The notes: generated from the sequence alone by a model not told the origin. Counted from the first letter of the stretch, positions 16,955 through 27,435 are shown. The stretch is 64,000 nt of DNA from Dyella sp. S184 (GCF_009766065.1 NZ_LMUE01000003.1:416809-480808); one strand, 5' to 3'. Translations and numbers: made by a program.

Positions 16955-18247
16955 TCAATCAATCGGCGTCTGCCGATACTTGCTGACGTCACGCTCCAGT
17001 ACTACCGGCGCCTTGTTCGCCCATGAGCCCCGGATATAGCTGACTACCGCAGCCACGTCGGCATCGTTCAGTTGCTGCGCGAACGGCGGCATTGAATACG
17101 GCCGTGGATTGGCCGCGGTCAGCGGTGCAAAGCCGCCCAGCAGGACCGCACGGGTTGCGTTGATGCCGCTCGGTTCGGTCACCGAGGAGTTGCCGTTGAG
17201 CGGTGGGTAGATCCCGGCGACGCCGTTGCCATCCTTGCCGTGACAATCCACGCAATGCTGTTGCGTGTAGATCTTCTCGCCCTGCTGCACGAGCGCCTTC
17301 GCATTGAATGGTGACGGTTCCTCCGGCGCCAGCGTCCGCGCTGGCAAAGAACCCAGATAAGTTGCCACGGCGTGCAGGTCGTCATTGGTCATGTGCTGGG
17401 TGCTGGTCGCCACCACGTCGGCCATCGGACCGAACGCCGTGCCTTTCGACGACTGACCGGTTTTCAGCAAGTCGACGATGTCCTGTTCGTTCCAGCCCTG
17501 CAGGCCGCCGTTCTGCCGCGTGCTCAGATCCGGCGCATACCAGTTCTGCTGCGGGATCTGGCCACCGGTCAGATGCATGTCCTGCGGTGTGCCGCCCAGC
17601 GAATCGCGCGCCGCATGGCACTCGTTGCAATGCCCGAGTCCCTGCACCAGATAAGCACCGCGATTCCACTGCGCCGACTGGTTCGGATCAGGCTTGTACA
17701 CGCCTTCCTTGAAGTACAACGCGCGCCATGCCGTCAGGCTGTTGCGCACGCTGTACGGAAATTCCAGCGTCGGCGCGGTGGACGGCAGATGCACCGAGGG
17801 CAACGACTGCAGGTAGGCGAACATCGCCAGCGCATCGTCATGCGTCACCTTGGTATACGAGGTGTACGAGAACGCCGGATACAGCCATTCGCCATGCCGC
17901 CCTTTGCCATCGTGCAATGCTTGCCAGAAATCCTCGAAGCTCCAGTTGCCCAGACCGGTTTCACGATCCGGCGTGATGTTGGGTACCGGGATATTGCCGA
18001 ACGGCGTGGCCAGTGAGCGACCGCCGGCAAACGCGGCGCCACCCTGCGCGGTATGGCAGCCGGCGCAATCGCCGACCGCGGCCAGATATTCGCCGCGCGC
18101 GATCAAGGCCGGATCGTGCAGGGTTGCGGCAGTCACCTTGCTCATGGCTGGTGATGTCGGCTGATGAGCACCGCCAAAAAACAACCAGCCCAGCAGCAGC
18201 GCGACCAGCACCACGATCAACAACAGCAGTCGAAGCAGCCATTTCAT
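16955..18247 (-). CDS. Triheme c-type cytochrome, alcohol-dehydrogenase-subunit-like
   Basis: A 430-residue exported protein with a membrane-anchoring N-terminal helix (3-24) and three CxxCH heme sites: CAGCH at 61-65, CNECH at 207-211 and CVDCH at 332-336. Three cytochrome c domains in one chain resemble the cytochrome subunits of PQQ- or FAD-dependent alcohol, gluconate or aldehyde dehydrogenases, which pass electrons to the quinone pool or an oxidase. No dehydrogenase gene is adjacent. Its ATG overlaps the stop of the upstream diheme cytochrome gene (ATGA). The frame is open to 18445 but only the start at 18247 gives an export signal. Confidence 0.9.
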   Translation of the reverse strand: MKWLLRLLLLIVVLVALLLGWLFFGGAHQPTSPAMSKVTAATLHDPALIARGEYLAAVGDCAGCHTAQGGAAFAGGRSLATPFGNIPVPNITPDRETGLGNWSFEDFWQALHDGKGRHGEWLYPAFSYTSYTKVTHDDALAMFAYLQSLPSVHLPSTAPTLEFPYSVRNSLTAWRALYFKEGVYKPDPNQSAQWNRGAYLVQGLGHCNECHAARDSLGGTPQDMHLTGGQIPQQNWYAPDLSTRQNGGLQGWNEQDIVDLLKTGQSSKGTAFGPMADVVATSTQHMTNDDLHAVATYLGSLPARTLAPEEPSPFNAKALVQQGEKIYTQQHCVDCHGKDGNGVAGIYPPLNGNSSVTEPSGINATRAVLLGGFAPLTAANPRPYSMPPFAQQLNDADVAAVVSYIRGSWANKAPVVLERDVSKYRQTPID

Positions 18248-18993
18248 GTGCGGTCTCCCGTCGCGCCCAGGACGCCGCACGGCAACGGCGGCGTCACCGA
18301 GCCGGCGGCCTGTGCATGCGTGTCGGCCGGCAATTGGCGACTGGCCAGCGCTGCTGCCACCGCGGTGATATCCGATGCGCTCAGCCGGTTGGCCACCAAC
18401 GCCATGCAATCCGGCGTCACCGTGCCGCGTGTATGCGTGCGCCACGAGCCCAGTTGGGCGCTGAGGTAGTCATACGGCAGGCCGACCAGTCCCGGCGTCG
18501 ACGGTTGCACGCCGGTCAACTGACTGCCGTGACAGCTGGCGCAGGCGGGAATCTGGCGCGCCGGATCGCCCTTGCTGACCAGCTGTTCGCCGCGCTGCAA
18601 GGTCGCCGCGGACACCGGCGGCAGCGGCGAGCGGCCGTACGGCACTTGCTGCGCGGCGAAGTACTCGGCGATCTCCTGCATGTACGCCGGGCTCAGCTGG
18701 CGCACGGTGTATTCCATCGGCGCGTACTTGCGCAGCCCATTCTTGAAATCCTGCATCTGCCGCGCCAGGTAGGCGGCCGGTTTGCCGGCCAGGCGCGGGA
18801 AGTAGCCGCTGTCCGGCGTGCCTTCGCCATGCACGCCATGGCAGGTGGTGCAGGCCATGATGCGTTGCTGCAAGGTATCGGGAATCGGCGGCGCGTCGGC
18901 CGCGCGACTGGCGGTGCTGAACAGGATGGCGACGACAAGAAGGACCGCCGCACCGAACGGCTTGGCATGATGCAGGCGGGTGTTCGTGTTCAT
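18244..18993 (-). CDS. Diheme c-type cytochrome (cytochrome c4-like)
   Basis: A 249-residue periplasmic protein with a signal peptide (hydrophobic core about 14-27, cleavage likely after SRA near residue 31) and two heme-binding motifs, CTTCH at 48-52 and CASCH at 151-155. The two similar halves, each with GxxxPxLAG- or TPGLVGLP-type segments, resemble cytochrome c4 family electron carriers. The ATG at 18993 is used because it is the only one that yields a signal peptide. It is coupled to the triheme gene by a four-base overlap, so the two probably work in one electron path. The gene is divergent from the amidase at 19094. Confidence 0.9.
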   Translation of the reverse strand: MNTNTRLHHAKPFGAAVLLVVAILFSTASRAADAPPIPDTLQQRIMACTTCHGVHGEGTPDSGYFPRLAGKPAAYLARQMQDFKNGLRKYAPMEYTVRQLSPAYMQEIAEYFAAQQVPYGRSPLPPVSAATLQRGEQLVSKGDPARQIPACASCHGSQLTGVQPSTPGLVGLPYDYLSAQLGSWRTHTRGTVTPDCMALVANRLSASDITAVAAALASRQLPADTHAQAAGSVTPPLPCGVLGATGDRT

Positions 18994-19093
18994 CCTTCGA
19001 TTATAGGCGCGCGCAACGCGATGACCGGGCGCGCATGGCGCTAAGCTGGCGCTTCGCGACAACATGCCGCATTCGTCGAACCCGGAGGTCATC

Positions 19094-20701
19094 GTGAGCC
19101 GTTCCGCCGTCTGTCTTGCCGCACTTGCTACTGCACTAATTGCCGTCCCGGCCATCGCTGCCGATTCAACGGCGCCTGCTAGCGCTTACGCATCGATCGC
19201 ACAACTGCAGCAACGCATGGACACCGGCACACTCGACAGCCGGCAACTGACGAAACAGTTCCTCGGTCGCATCCAGCACATCGACCAATCGGGACCCACG
19301 TTGCGCGCGGTACTCGGGACGAACCCGGATGCGCTGAAACTTGCTGGCGCACTCGATGCGAAACGTACAAAAGCACACGGCCCGCTGTACGGCATCCCGG
19401 TTCTGCTGAAGGACAACATTGACACCGGCGATCGCATGCTCACTACCGCCGGCTCATTCGCGCTCACGGATGCTCCGGCACCACACGACTCCGCAGTGGC
19501 GGAACGCCTGCGCCAGGCCGGTGTGCTGATCCTCGGCAAGACCAACCTCAGCGAATGGGCAGACATGCGCTCCGATCATGCCAGCAGCGGCTGGAGCGGA
19601 GTCGGCGCCCAGACGCGAAACCCATATGCACTCGATCGCAATCCCTGCGGCTCGAGCTCAGGCTCCGCCGCAGCGGTGGCGGCCGGGCTCGTCACCGTGG
19701 CGATCGGCACTGAAACCGACGGTTCGATCATCTGTCCTGCCTCGATGAACGGCATCGTCGGAATCAAGCCCACGCTGGGGCTGGTCAGCCGCAGCGGCAT
19801 CGTGCCGATCAGCCACAACCAGGACACTGCCGGCCCGCTGGCGCGCAACGTGGCTGATGCCGCCGCGCTGCTGAGCGTGATCGCCGGCAGCGATTCGCGC
19901 GACCCCGCCACTGCCGAGGCGGACAAGCATGCCACTGACTACACCCGCTCCCTCGACCCGAATGGCCTGAAGGGCAAGCGCATCGGCGTGGTGCGTCAGC
20001 TGGCCGGCAACGAGCCGAACGCGGATCGCGTGCTTGAGCAGGCGATCGCGATCATGAAGGCGCAAGGCGCGATCATCGTCGATCCGGTCACGTTGCCGCA
20101 TCTGAGCGAATTGAATGCGCCAGAGAACACGGTGCTGCAATACGACCTCAAATACGATCTAAACGCCTACCTGGCCACGCGGACCGGACTGAAGGTGCAT
20201 ACGCTGGCCGACCTGATCGCGTTCAATCAACGCGAGGCAGTGCGCGAAATGCCATGGTTCGGCCAGCAACTGTTCGAGCAGGCTCAGGCCAAGGGTCCAC
20301 TCACTGACAAAGCCTATCTCGATGCGCAGACCAAGGCGAAGCAGCTGGCCGGCCCGGAGGGCATCGACGCCGCGCTGGCGAAGGATCATCTCGACGCCCT
20401 GTTGGCACCATCATGGGGACCGGCCTTCGTCACCGACCCGGTGCTTGGCGACCATATCGTCAGCGGTGACCCAAACATCGGCGGCGCCTCGCAACCCGCC
20501 GCGGTCGCCGGCTATCCGTCAATCACCATGCCCGCCGGCTGGGCACATGGCCTTCCAGTCGGGATCGTATTGTTCGGCGCGAAGTGGAGCGAGCCTACGC
20601 TGATCTCGATCGCCTACGGTTTCGAGCAGCACAGCCATGCCTGGCAGCCACCGAAGTTCCTCGATACGGTGGACGGCACGCCCGTTGCAGCCACGCGCTG
20701 A
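19094..20701 (+). CDS. Exported amidase (amidase signature family)
   Basis: A 535-residue amidase-signature enzyme with an N-terminal signal peptide (VCLAALATALIAVPAIAA). The catalytic triad is visible: Lys106 in LLKDNID, the cis-Ser in NPCGSSSGS near 187-188, and the nucleophile Ser211 in GTETDGSI. Substrates in this family range over amides, peptide amides and aryl amides; none can be inferred here, though export suggests a periplasmic or outside substrate. The GTG start at 19094 follows a strong GGAGG at 5 bases; an in-frame ATG at 19064 would add ten residues before the signal peptide. A bidirectional terminator follows. Confidence 0.92.
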   Translation: MSRSAVCLAALATALIAVPAIAADSTAPASAYASIAQLQQRMDTGTLDSRQLTKQFLGRIQHIDQSGPTLRAVLGTNPDALKLAGALDAKRTKAHGPLYGIPVLLKDNIDTGDRMLTTAGSFALTDAPAPHDSAVAERLRQAGVLILGKTNLSEWADMRSDHASSGWSGVGAQTRNPYALDRNPCGSSSGSAAAVAAGLVTVAIGTETDGSIICPASMNGIVGIKPTLGLVSRSGIVPISHNQDTAGPLARNVADAAALLSVIAGSDSRDPATAEADKHATDYTRSLDPNGLKGKRIGVVRQLAGNEPNADRVLEQAIAIMKAQGAIIVDPVTLPHLSELNAPENTVLQYDLKYDLNAYLATRTGLKVHTLADLIAFNQREAVREMPWFGQQLFEQAQAKGPLTDKAYLDAQTKAKQLAGPEGIDAALAKDHLDALLAPSWGPAFVTDPVLGDHIVSGDPNIGGASQPAAVAGYPSITMPAGWAHGLPVGIVLFGAKWSEPTLISIAYGFEQHSHAWQPPKFLDTVDGTPVAATR

Positions 20702-20710
20702 GCCATCCAA

Positions 20711-20739
20711 TGAAAAGGCGGCCGATGGCCGCCTTTTCA
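20711..20739. terminator. Bidirectional intrinsic terminator between amidase and DAHP synthase genes
   Basis: A perfect 13-bp stem (TGAAAAGGCGGCC, loop GAT, GGCCGCCTTTTCA) lies between two convergent genes. The T and A runs within the stem ends let it act on either strand. Confidence 0.85.
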
Positions 20740-20760
20740 TTCAAGTGATGTAACGCAGGC

Positions 20761-22134
20761 TCAGCCCTGCCCGCTCACCGACTTGCGCACGATCAGCATC
20801 GCCAACTCCAGTGACTGCTCGTAGTTCAGGCGTGGATCGACCATCGACTTGTAAGCACGGTCGAGATCGGTTTCGGACAGGTCACGCGCGCCGCCCATGC
20901 ACTCGGTGACGTCTTCACCGGTCAGCTCCAGGTGCACGCCACCCAATCGCGTACCGGCGGCGGCGTGAATGTCGAACGCCTGGTCCAGCTCGCCACGGAT
21001 GTTGTCGAAGCGGCGGGTCTTGTAGCCGTTCGAAGTGCTCTCGGTATTGCCGTGCATCGGATCGGCCACCCACAGCACCCGGCGACCCTCGCGCTTCACC
21101 GCCTCGAGTAGCGGCAGTAGCGCTGTCGCGATATTGGCGTTGCCCATGCGATGGATCAGGGTGAGTCGACCCGGCTCGTCGTGCGGGTTCAACGCATCGA
21201 TCAACGGCAACAACTGCTCGGGCTTCACGCTGGGACCAACCTTCACCGCGATCGGGTTACTGATGCCGCGGAAATATTCCACATGCGCGCCATCCAGTGC
21301 CGCGGTGCGCATGCCGATCCACGGAAAGTGCGTGGACAGATTGAAGAAGCCACGGTGGCGTGGCACCTGTCGCGTCAGTGCCTGCTCGTAATGCAGCAGC
21401 AGGGCCTCGTGCGAGGTGAAGAAATCCACCCGCGAGAAGCCCGCGATCGGACCGGCCAGCGTCTCCATGAAGCGCAGCGAATCGCCGATGCCGGCAACCA
21501 TCTTGCGGTACTCGGCGGCTAGCGGCGAATGCTCGACCCAGGCCAGATCCCAGTATTCCGGGTGATGCAGATCAGCGAAGCCGCCGTCGATCAGTGCACG
21601 CACGAAATTCATGGTAAGCGCCGAATGCGCATGCGCCTGGATCAGCCGTTGCGGATCGGGACGACGGGCCTCCACCGTGAAGTCCGGGCCATTGATCACG
21701 TCACCGCGAAAACTGGGCAGTGTCTGTCCATCGCGGGTTTCGCTGTCAGTCGAGCGCGGCTTCGCATACTGACCGGCGAACCGGCCCACACGTAGTACCG
21801 GCTTCTTCAGGCCGTGCACCAGCACCAGGCTCATCTGCAACAGCACTTTCAGTCGGTTGGAAATGATCGGACTGGTGCAGTCGGCAAAGCTTTCCGCACA
21901 ATCACCACCCTGCAGCAGAAAGCGCTTTCCTTCCTGCGCCTCGGCCAGCGACTGCTTCAGCGCCAGTACTTCCCATGAGGTCACCAGCGGAGGCAGTTGG
22001 GCCAGATGCGCGGTGGCCGCAGCCAGTTCGGATGCGTCGTCATAATGCGGCTGCTGCAGCGCCGTGCGCTGCTGCCACGAGTCAGGGGCCCAATCGCCGG
22101 GCGTGGTTTGCGTGTGGGTCACATCGGTATTCAT
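20761..22134 (-). CDS. 3-deoxy-7-phosphoheptulonate synthase, class II
   Basis: A 457-residue class II (plant/actinobacterial-type) DAHP synthase, which condenses phosphoenolpyruvate and erythrose 4-phosphate in the first step of aromatic amino acid synthesis. Recognisable class II motifs are FLLQGGDCAESF, KPVLRVGRFAGQYAKPRS, the EALLLHYEQALTR segment and WVADPMHGNTE. The frame continues upstream to 22485, but the ATG at 22134 begins the expected N terminus and the upstream part lies inside dsbB. Class II enzymes are standard in Xanthomonadales. It lies 34 bases after dsbB on the same strand and ends at a bidirectional terminator. Confidence 0.93.
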   Translation of the reverse strand: MNTDVTHTQTTPGDWAPDSWQQRTALQQPHYDDASELAAATAHLAQLPPLVTSWEVLALKQSLAEAQEGKRFLLQGGDCAESFADCTSPIISNRLKVLLQMSLVLVHGLKKPVLRVGRFAGQYAKPRSTDSETRDGQTLPSFRGDVINGPDFTVEARRPDPQRLIQAHAHSALTMNFVRALIDGGFADLHHPEYWDLAWVEHSPLAAEYRKMVAGIGDSLRFMETLAGPIAGFSRVDFFTSHEALLLHYEQALTRQVPRHRGFFNLSTHFPWIGMRTAALDGAHVEYFRGISNPIAVKVGPSVKPEQLLPLIDALNPHDEPGRLTLIHRMGNANIATALLPLLEAVKREGRRVLWVADPMHGNTESTSNGYKTRRFDNIRGELDQAFDIHAAAGTRLGGVHLELTGEDVTECMGGARDLSETDLDRAYKSMVDPRLNYEQSLELAMLIVRKSVSGQG

Positions 22135-22168
22135 CAGTGCAGCCTTGGTACTTGCAGAAACATTCACA

Positions 22169-22666
22169 TCAATGGGCCCGGCGTCGCGTGGCACTGATTG
22201 CCAGTACACCCAGCAAAACAAACCAGAGCAGGGTCCAGGCCGGCATCGGCAGGCCCAGGATCGGTTCGACCTTGGCGCATTCGCCGGAACCGGTGAACAC
22301 CAGCTGCAACACCTTCGCGAATGGAAACGCACTGAACATGTAATCCAGCGGTGGACCGCAGGACGGAACCTGGTCAGCCGGCAGCGACTGAATCCACAGG
22401 TGCCGAGCTGCCACCGCGATACCGAAGATCGTCCCGAGTAGCACACCACCGGTATACACCCAGCGCACACCGCTGCGCGGCGCATGCAGGCCGCCCAGCA
22501 GGAAGAACACGGCCATCACGAGGAAAGCCACGCGCTGGAAGATGCACAGCGGGCACGGAATCAGGTTCCAGTGGTATTCGGAAAACAGCGCAAAGCCAAG
22601 CAGGCCTGCACAGATCAGGAAACCAGCGAGGAAGCTGACGCGATACGACCAACGGAAGGGATTCAT
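22169..22666 (-). CDS. dsbB: Disulfide bond formation protein B
   Basis: A 165-residue inner-membrane protein with four helices that reoxidises DsbA and passes electrons to quinones. Both periplasmic cysteine pairs are present: CPLC at 38-41, and the second pair in SCGPPLDYMF (about 103) and GSGEC (about 130). Length and the EYHWNLIPCPLCIFQR motif are typical. A plausible promoter lies at 22694-22722. It probably shares a transcript with the DAHP synthase gene downstream. Confidence 0.95.
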   Translation of the reverse strand: MNPFRWSYRVSFLAGFLICAGLLGFALFSEYHWNLIPCPLCIFQRVAFLVMAVFFLLGGLHAPRSGVRWVYTGGVLLGTIFGIAVAARHLWIQSLPADQVPSCGPPLDYMFSAFPFAKVLQLVFTGSGECAKVEPILGLPMPAWTLLWFVLLGVLAISATRRRAH

Positions 22667-22693
22667 GGCATTTTGTTGCGTTGCGGGACAACG

Positions 22694-22722
22694 ACATTAC
22701 CTGTTCGTCAACGCGCTGTCAG
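22694..22722 (-). promoter_or_regulatory. Putative sigma-70 promoter for dsbB
   Basis: On the minus strand CTGACA (-35, 22717-22722) and TAATGT (-10, 22694-22699) are separated by 17 bases. It starts just downstream of the rplQ terminator and about 28 bases ahead of dsbB. This is from motif reading only. Confidence 0.4.
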
Positions 22723-22774
22723 CAAGGCAACGGCATTCCGTCGAAAATTTGCGCCCTGCCCGTGCGCAGAAAGC

Positions 22775-22805
22775 AAAAACCCGGCAGGTTGCCCGGCCGG
22801 GTTTT
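22775..22805 (-). terminator. Intrinsic terminator of the alpha operon (after rplQ)
   Basis: On the minus strand AAAACCCGGC and GCCGGGTTTT form a ten-bp stem, ending in a run of five T. It lies 62 bases after the rplQ stop, marking the end of the ribosomal protein transcript. Confidence 0.88.
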
Positions 22806-22866
22806 GGTGTATGGACGTCTGAACGCCTGTTCGATCGGGCATGCGCGGCCGACTTATCCGACCCGC

Positions 22867-23250
22867 TTATTCAGCGTCGACAGCCTCGACCTGCGGGCGA
22901 CCGACCAGCTCGACATACGCCATCGGCGCATTGTCGCCGGGGCGGAAGCCGCACTTGAGGATGCGCAGGTAGCCGCCCGGACGCTCGCTGTAACGCGGGC
23001 CCAGTTCGACGAACAACTTGCCGACGGCTTCCTTGTCACGCAGGCGCGAGAAGGCAAGGCGGCGATTGGCAACGCCGTCGGTCTTGGCGAGCGTGATCAG
23101 CGGCTCGGCCACACGACGAAGTTCCTTCGCCTTGGGCAGGGTGGTACGGATCAGCTCATGCTTGATCAGCGAGGACGCCATGTTCTTGAACATGGCTTCG
23201 CGGTGCGAGCTGGTGCGGTTGAGTTTGCGTCCGGATTTTTGGTGGCGCAT
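22867..23250 (-). CDS. rplQ: 50S ribosomal protein L17
   Basis: A 127-residue L17, beginning [20 protein letters not shown] and matching the family length. It is the last gene of the alpha operon, but lies 321 bases from rpoA instead of the usual few tens, with structured repeats between them. Confidence 0.97.
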   Translation of the reverse strand: MRHQKSGRKLNRTSSHREAMFKNMASSLIKHELIRTTLPKAKELRRVAEPLITLAKTDGVANRRLAFSRLRDKEAVGKLFVELGPRYSERPGGYLRILKCGFRPGDNAPMAYVELVGRPQVEAVDAE

Positions 23251-23571
23251 GGCAAAAGTCTCTATGTCTGTTGTTATGAAAAGCCGGCACCTGTGTCCGG
23301 CTTCCCGCGGTTACCCGCTATGAGGAGCCTCTAAGAACAGGCTCTTATTAGAAGTGCGGCCACGGATGGCCGCCTTTGGCGGTTGGCAAAGCGGGTATAC
23401 GCATACTCGCCAAACCGAAATGACTCAGCGATCAAGGAGGATCGCAAAAGCAGTCGCGGTCACGGATGGCCGCTTCTGGTGCACAATCATGGCGCTACGC
23501 ACACCCTGACCAACATCTTTGCTACACAGCGATCAAGGACGATCGCACGAACATTCGTTCGCAAAAAACTA
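23251..23571 (-). promoter_or_regulatory. Structured rpoA-rplQ intercistronic region with duplicated hairpin module
   Basis: This gene-free gap holds two copies, 100-101 bases apart, of a two-hairpin module: GCGGCCACGGATGGCCGC at 23356-23373 with GCGATCAAGGAGGATCGC at 23428-23445, and near copies at 23456-23473 and 23529-23546. A third hairpin at 23278-23302, read on the minus strand, is a GC-rich stem followed by TTTTC, terminator-like, 28 bases before the rplQ start. No convincing open frame is present. Possible roles are attenuation, transcript processing or protein binding; none is shown. Confidence 0.7.
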
Positions 23572-24570
23572 TCAGCCCAGCTGCATGCCGTGCGAGAGAC
23601 CCGGCGGCGGCCAGTTCTCGAGTTTCATGCCGAGTGCGAGACCACGCCCGCCCAGCACATCCTTGATTTCAGTCAACGACTTCTTGCCCAGGTTCGGCGT
23701 CTTCAGCAGCTCGACTTCGGTCTTCTGTACCAGATCGCCGATGTAGTAGATGCTCTCGGCCTTCAGGCAGTTAGCCGAACGCACGGTGAGCTCCAGATCG
23801 TCGATCGGACGCAGCAACAGCGGATCGAAACCACTCTTCTCCGCCTTGTCGATGGCGCTCTCGCGACGCGAGAAGTCACCGAACACCGACAGCTGGTCGT
23901 TGATGATTTCGGCGGCCTTGCGAACCGCGTCCTCAGCGCCGATCGTTCCATTGGTCTCGATATCGAGAACCAACTTATCGAGATTCGTGCGCTGCTCGAC
24001 ACGAGCGGCGTCCACTTCGTAAGCCACACGCAGGACCGGCGCGAACGACGCGTCCAGCTGCAGGCGGCCGATCGGACGAGCTTCATCATCCGGATGCTGG
24101 CGCGTGCTGGCCGGCTGGTAGCCGACGCCGCGACGCACCTTCAAACGCATGTTGAGCGCGACATCCTTGGTCAGGTGGCAGATCACGTGATCGGGGTTGA
24201 TGATCTCAACCGAATGATCAACGACGATGTCGCCGGCGGTGACCACGCCCTTGCCCTTCTTGGACAGGGTAAGCGTCACTTCATCGCCGGTATGCTGAAG
24301 AATAGCCACGTCCTTCAGGTTGAGCAGGACTTCAATCACGTCCTCCTGCAGGCCTTCCAGGGTGGTGTACTCATGCAGCACGCCATCGATTTCAACCTCG
24401 ACGATGGCACTGCCAGGGATCGAGGAGAGCAGTACGCGACGCAGCGCGTTGCCCAGGGTGTGACCGAAGCCACGCTCGAGCGGCTCGACCACCACCTTGG
24501 CGCGGTTGGCTCCGAGCTGTTCGACGCTGAGGCCTCGGGGCCGCAGCACACTAGTTGACGAAACTGCCAT
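23572..24570 (-). CDS. rpoA: DNA-directed RNA polymerase subunit alpha
   Basis: A 332-residue RpoA. The N-terminal dimerisation domain ([19 protein letters not shown] motif near 30-50) and the C-terminal domain ([18 protein letters not shown] and [16 protein letters not shown] near 265-305) that binds UP elements and activators are both complete. It lies 15 bases after rpsD in the usual alpha-operon order. Confidence 0.98.
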   Translation of the reverse strand: MAVSSTSVLRPRGLSVEQLGANRAKVVVEPLERGFGHTLGNALRRVLLSSIPGSAIVEVEIDGVLHEYTTLEGLQEDVIEVLLNLKDVAILQHTGDEVTLTLSKKGKGVVTAGDIVVDHSVEIINPDHVICHLTKDVALNMRLKVRRGVGYQPASTRQHPDDEARPIGRLQLDASFAPVLRVAYEVDAARVEQRTNLDKLVLDIETNGTIGAEDAVRKAAEIINDQLSVFGDFSRRESAIDKAEKSGFDPLLLRPIDDLELTVRSANCLKAESIYYIGDLVQKTEVELLKTPNLGKKSLTEIKDVLGGRGLALGMKLENWPPPGLSHGMQLG

Positions 24571-24585
24571 GCAGAACTCCGGTAA

Positions 24586-25212
<627 letters not shown>

Positions 25213-25223
25213 GGGTATGCTCC

Positions 25224-25610
25224 TTAGACTCGACGCTTCTTGGGGGGACGGCAGCCGTTATGCGGAATCGGCGTGACGTCAATGATGTTGAGCACCTTGT
25301 AGCCCAACGCGTTCAGTGAACGCACCGCCGACTCGCGGCCCGGGCCTGGGCCCTTGATGCGCACTTCCACGGTCTTCACGCCGTAGTCGCCTGCAGCACG
25401 GCCAGCCTTTTCGGCGGCAACCTGGGCAGCGAACGGGGTCGACTTGCGCGAGCCACGGAAACCGGCACCGCCGGCAGTAGCCCACGACAAGGCATTGCCC
25501 TGGCGATCGGTGATGGTGACGATGGTGTTGTTGAAGGAGGCCTGCACGTGGGCCACGGCATCCGTGACAACGCGCTTGATCTTCTTCTTGGTTTTGACCG
25601 GCTTAGCCAT
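25224..25610 (-). CDS. rpsK: 30S ribosomal protein S11
   Basis: A 128-residue S11. The [20 protein letters not shown] segment and the [12 protein letters not shown] terminus are diagnostic. It lies 12 bases after rpsM in the alpha operon. Confidence 0.98.
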   Translation of the reverse strand: MAKPVKTKKKIKRVVTDAVAHVQASFNNTIVTITDRQGNALSWATAGGAGFRGSRKSTPFAAQVAAEKAGRAAGDYGVKTVEVRIKGPGPGRESAVRSLNALGYKVLNIIDVTPIPHNGCRPPKKRRV

Positions 25611-25622
25611 ATTCGGAATCCG

Positions 25623-25979
25623 TTACTTCTTGATCGCGCGACGGGGACCCTTGCGGGTACGTGCGTTGGTACGCGTGCGCTGGCCGCGCACCGGCAGGCC
25701 GCGACGATGGCGCAGGCCACGGTAGCAACCCAGATCCATCAGACGCTTGATGGCCATACCCACCTCGCGGCGCAGATCGCCTTCGACAATGTACTTGCCG
25801 ATCTCGTGGCGGATTTTCTCCACCTCGCCTTCACTGAGGGACTTGATCTGGGTGGTGGGAACCACGCCAGCATCCACGCAGACTTTCTTGGCCCGGCTGC
25901 GGCCGATACCGTAAATGCTCTGCAGACCAACCCAGACATGCTTCTGGACCGGCAAATTGACACCCGCGATGCGCGCCAT
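25623..25979 (-). CDS. rpsM: 30S ribosomal protein S13
   Basis: A 118-residue S13 starting [10 protein letters not shown] and ending with a basic tail after [20 protein letters not shown]. First gene of the alpha operon. The 127-base interval to secY contains no rpmJ, unlike E. coli; it has a GCGACACC-GCGGTGTCGC palindrome at about 26056-26073. Confidence 0.98.
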   Translation of the reverse strand: MARIAGVNLPVQKHVWVGLQSIYGIGRSRAKKVCVDAGVVPTTQIKSLSEGEVEKIRHEIGKYIVEGDLRREVGMAIKRLMDLGCYRGLRHRRGLPVRGQRTRTNARTRKGPRRAIKK

Positions 25980-26106
25980 GATGTACTTTCTCCGATGCGT
26001 TTCGTGCGCGGTAAACGCGCAATTCTAACCTGAATTACCCTGACTGGAAAGCCCTGCGACACCGCGGTGTCGCCACTTCCCGACTTTGACCTACCCGTTG
26101 GCAGCC

Positions 26107-27429
26107 TCAGCTGCGACGCAGATTGGCCTTTTTGAGCAGACTCTCGTACTGGTGACTGACCAGATGCGCCTGCACCTGAGCCGTGAAATCCATCACCACC
26201 ACCACCACGATCAGCAGCGACGTGCCACCGAAATAGAACGGCACATGCCAGGCCTGCTGCATGAACGATGGCACCAAACACACCAGTACCAGATACAACG
26301 CGCCAACACCGGTAAGGCGAGTCATCACCGCATCGATGTAGCTGGCCGTGGCCTTGCCCGGACGAATGCCCGGAATCAGCGCACCCGACCGCTTGAGGTT
26401 GTCGGCCGTCTCATCGGCGTTGAATACAATCGCCGTGTAGAAGAACGCAAACCCGATAACCAGTACCGAAAACACAATCGAGTACAACGGATTGCCTGGA
26501 CTCAGCGACTGCGTCAGATCCTGCAACCAGCGTGACTGCTGACCCGTGCTGAACCAGCTGATCGCCGTCGCCGGGAACATCAGCAGGCTCGAGGCAAAGA
26601 TCGGCGGAATCACACCCGCCATGTTGATCTTCAGCGGCAAGCTCGAACTCTGGTTCATGTAGGCCTTCTGCCCACCCGAACGCCGAGCGTAGTTCACCGT
26701 GATCCGTCGCTGCGCACGCTCCATGAACACCACGAAGGCAGTCACGCCCAGTACAACGACCGCAACCAACAGCACCTTGACCAGCGTCAGCTCACCGTTG
26801 TTGGCCATACCCAGGGTATGCACCACCGCACCCGGCAAACCGGCGACGATGCCCGCGAAGATCAGCAGCGAAATACCGTTGCCGATACCACGCTCCGTCA
26901 TCTGCTCGCCCAGCCACATCAGGAACATCGTGCCTGCGGTCAACCCGACCACCGAAGACATGATGAAACCGAAGCCTGGCGTGTAGACCACAGGCGCGCC
27001 ACCGGCTGCGACCTGATTCTGCAACGCCACCGCAATACCGAACGACTGGAACGCTGCCAGACCCACCGTGGCGTAGCGCGTATACATCGTCATCTTGCGC
27101 TTGCCGGCCTCGCCTTCCTTGCGCAGCCCCTGCAGTCCGGGAAGCACCGAGCCCATCATCTGGAACACGATCGACGCCGAAATGTATGGCACCACGCCGA
27201 GTGCGAACACCGAGAAGCGAGCCAGCGCACCACCCGAGAACATGTTGAACATGTCCATCAGGCCGTTGCCGTTGACCAGATTGGTCATCGCCTCCGGATT
27301 CACGCCGGGAACCGGTATGAACGAGCCGAGGCGGAACACCATCAACGCACCGATCACGAAGAAGATGCGCTGACGAAGCTCCGTCAGCTTGCCAAGCTTG
27401 CCGAGTGCATTGCCCTTGGCTTCAGCCAC
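26107..27429 (-). CDS. secY: Protein translocase subunit SecY
   Basis: A 440-residue SecY, the channel subunit of the SecYEG inner-membrane translocon, with ten hydrophobic helices and the family motifs [25 protein letters not shown] and [15 protein letters not shown] near the end. The start is GTG at 27429, six bases after rplO, as the spc-operon order predicts. Confidence 0.98.
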   Translation of the reverse strand: MAEAKGNALGKLGKLTELRQRIFFVIGALMVFRLGSFIPVPGVNPEAMTNLVNGNGLMDMFNMFSGGALARFSVFALGVVPYISASIVFQMMGSVLPGLQGLRKEGEAGKRKMTMYTRYATVGLAAFQSFGIAVALQNQVAAGGAPVVYTPGFGFIMSSVVGLTAGTMFLMWLGEQMTERGIGNGISLLIFAGIVAGLPGAVVHTLGMANNGELTLVKVLLVAVVVLGVTAFVVFMERAQRRITVNYARRSGGQKAYMNQSSSLPLKINMAGVIPPIFASSLLMFPATAISWFSTGQQSRWLQDLTQSLSPGNPLYSIVFSVLVIGFAFFYTAIVFNADETADNLKRSGALIPGIRPGKATASYIDAVMTRLTGVGALYLVLVCLVPSFMQQAWHVPFYFGGTSLLIVVVVVMDFTAQVQAHLVSHQYESLLKKANLRRS

Positions 27430-27435
27430 CGTCGA

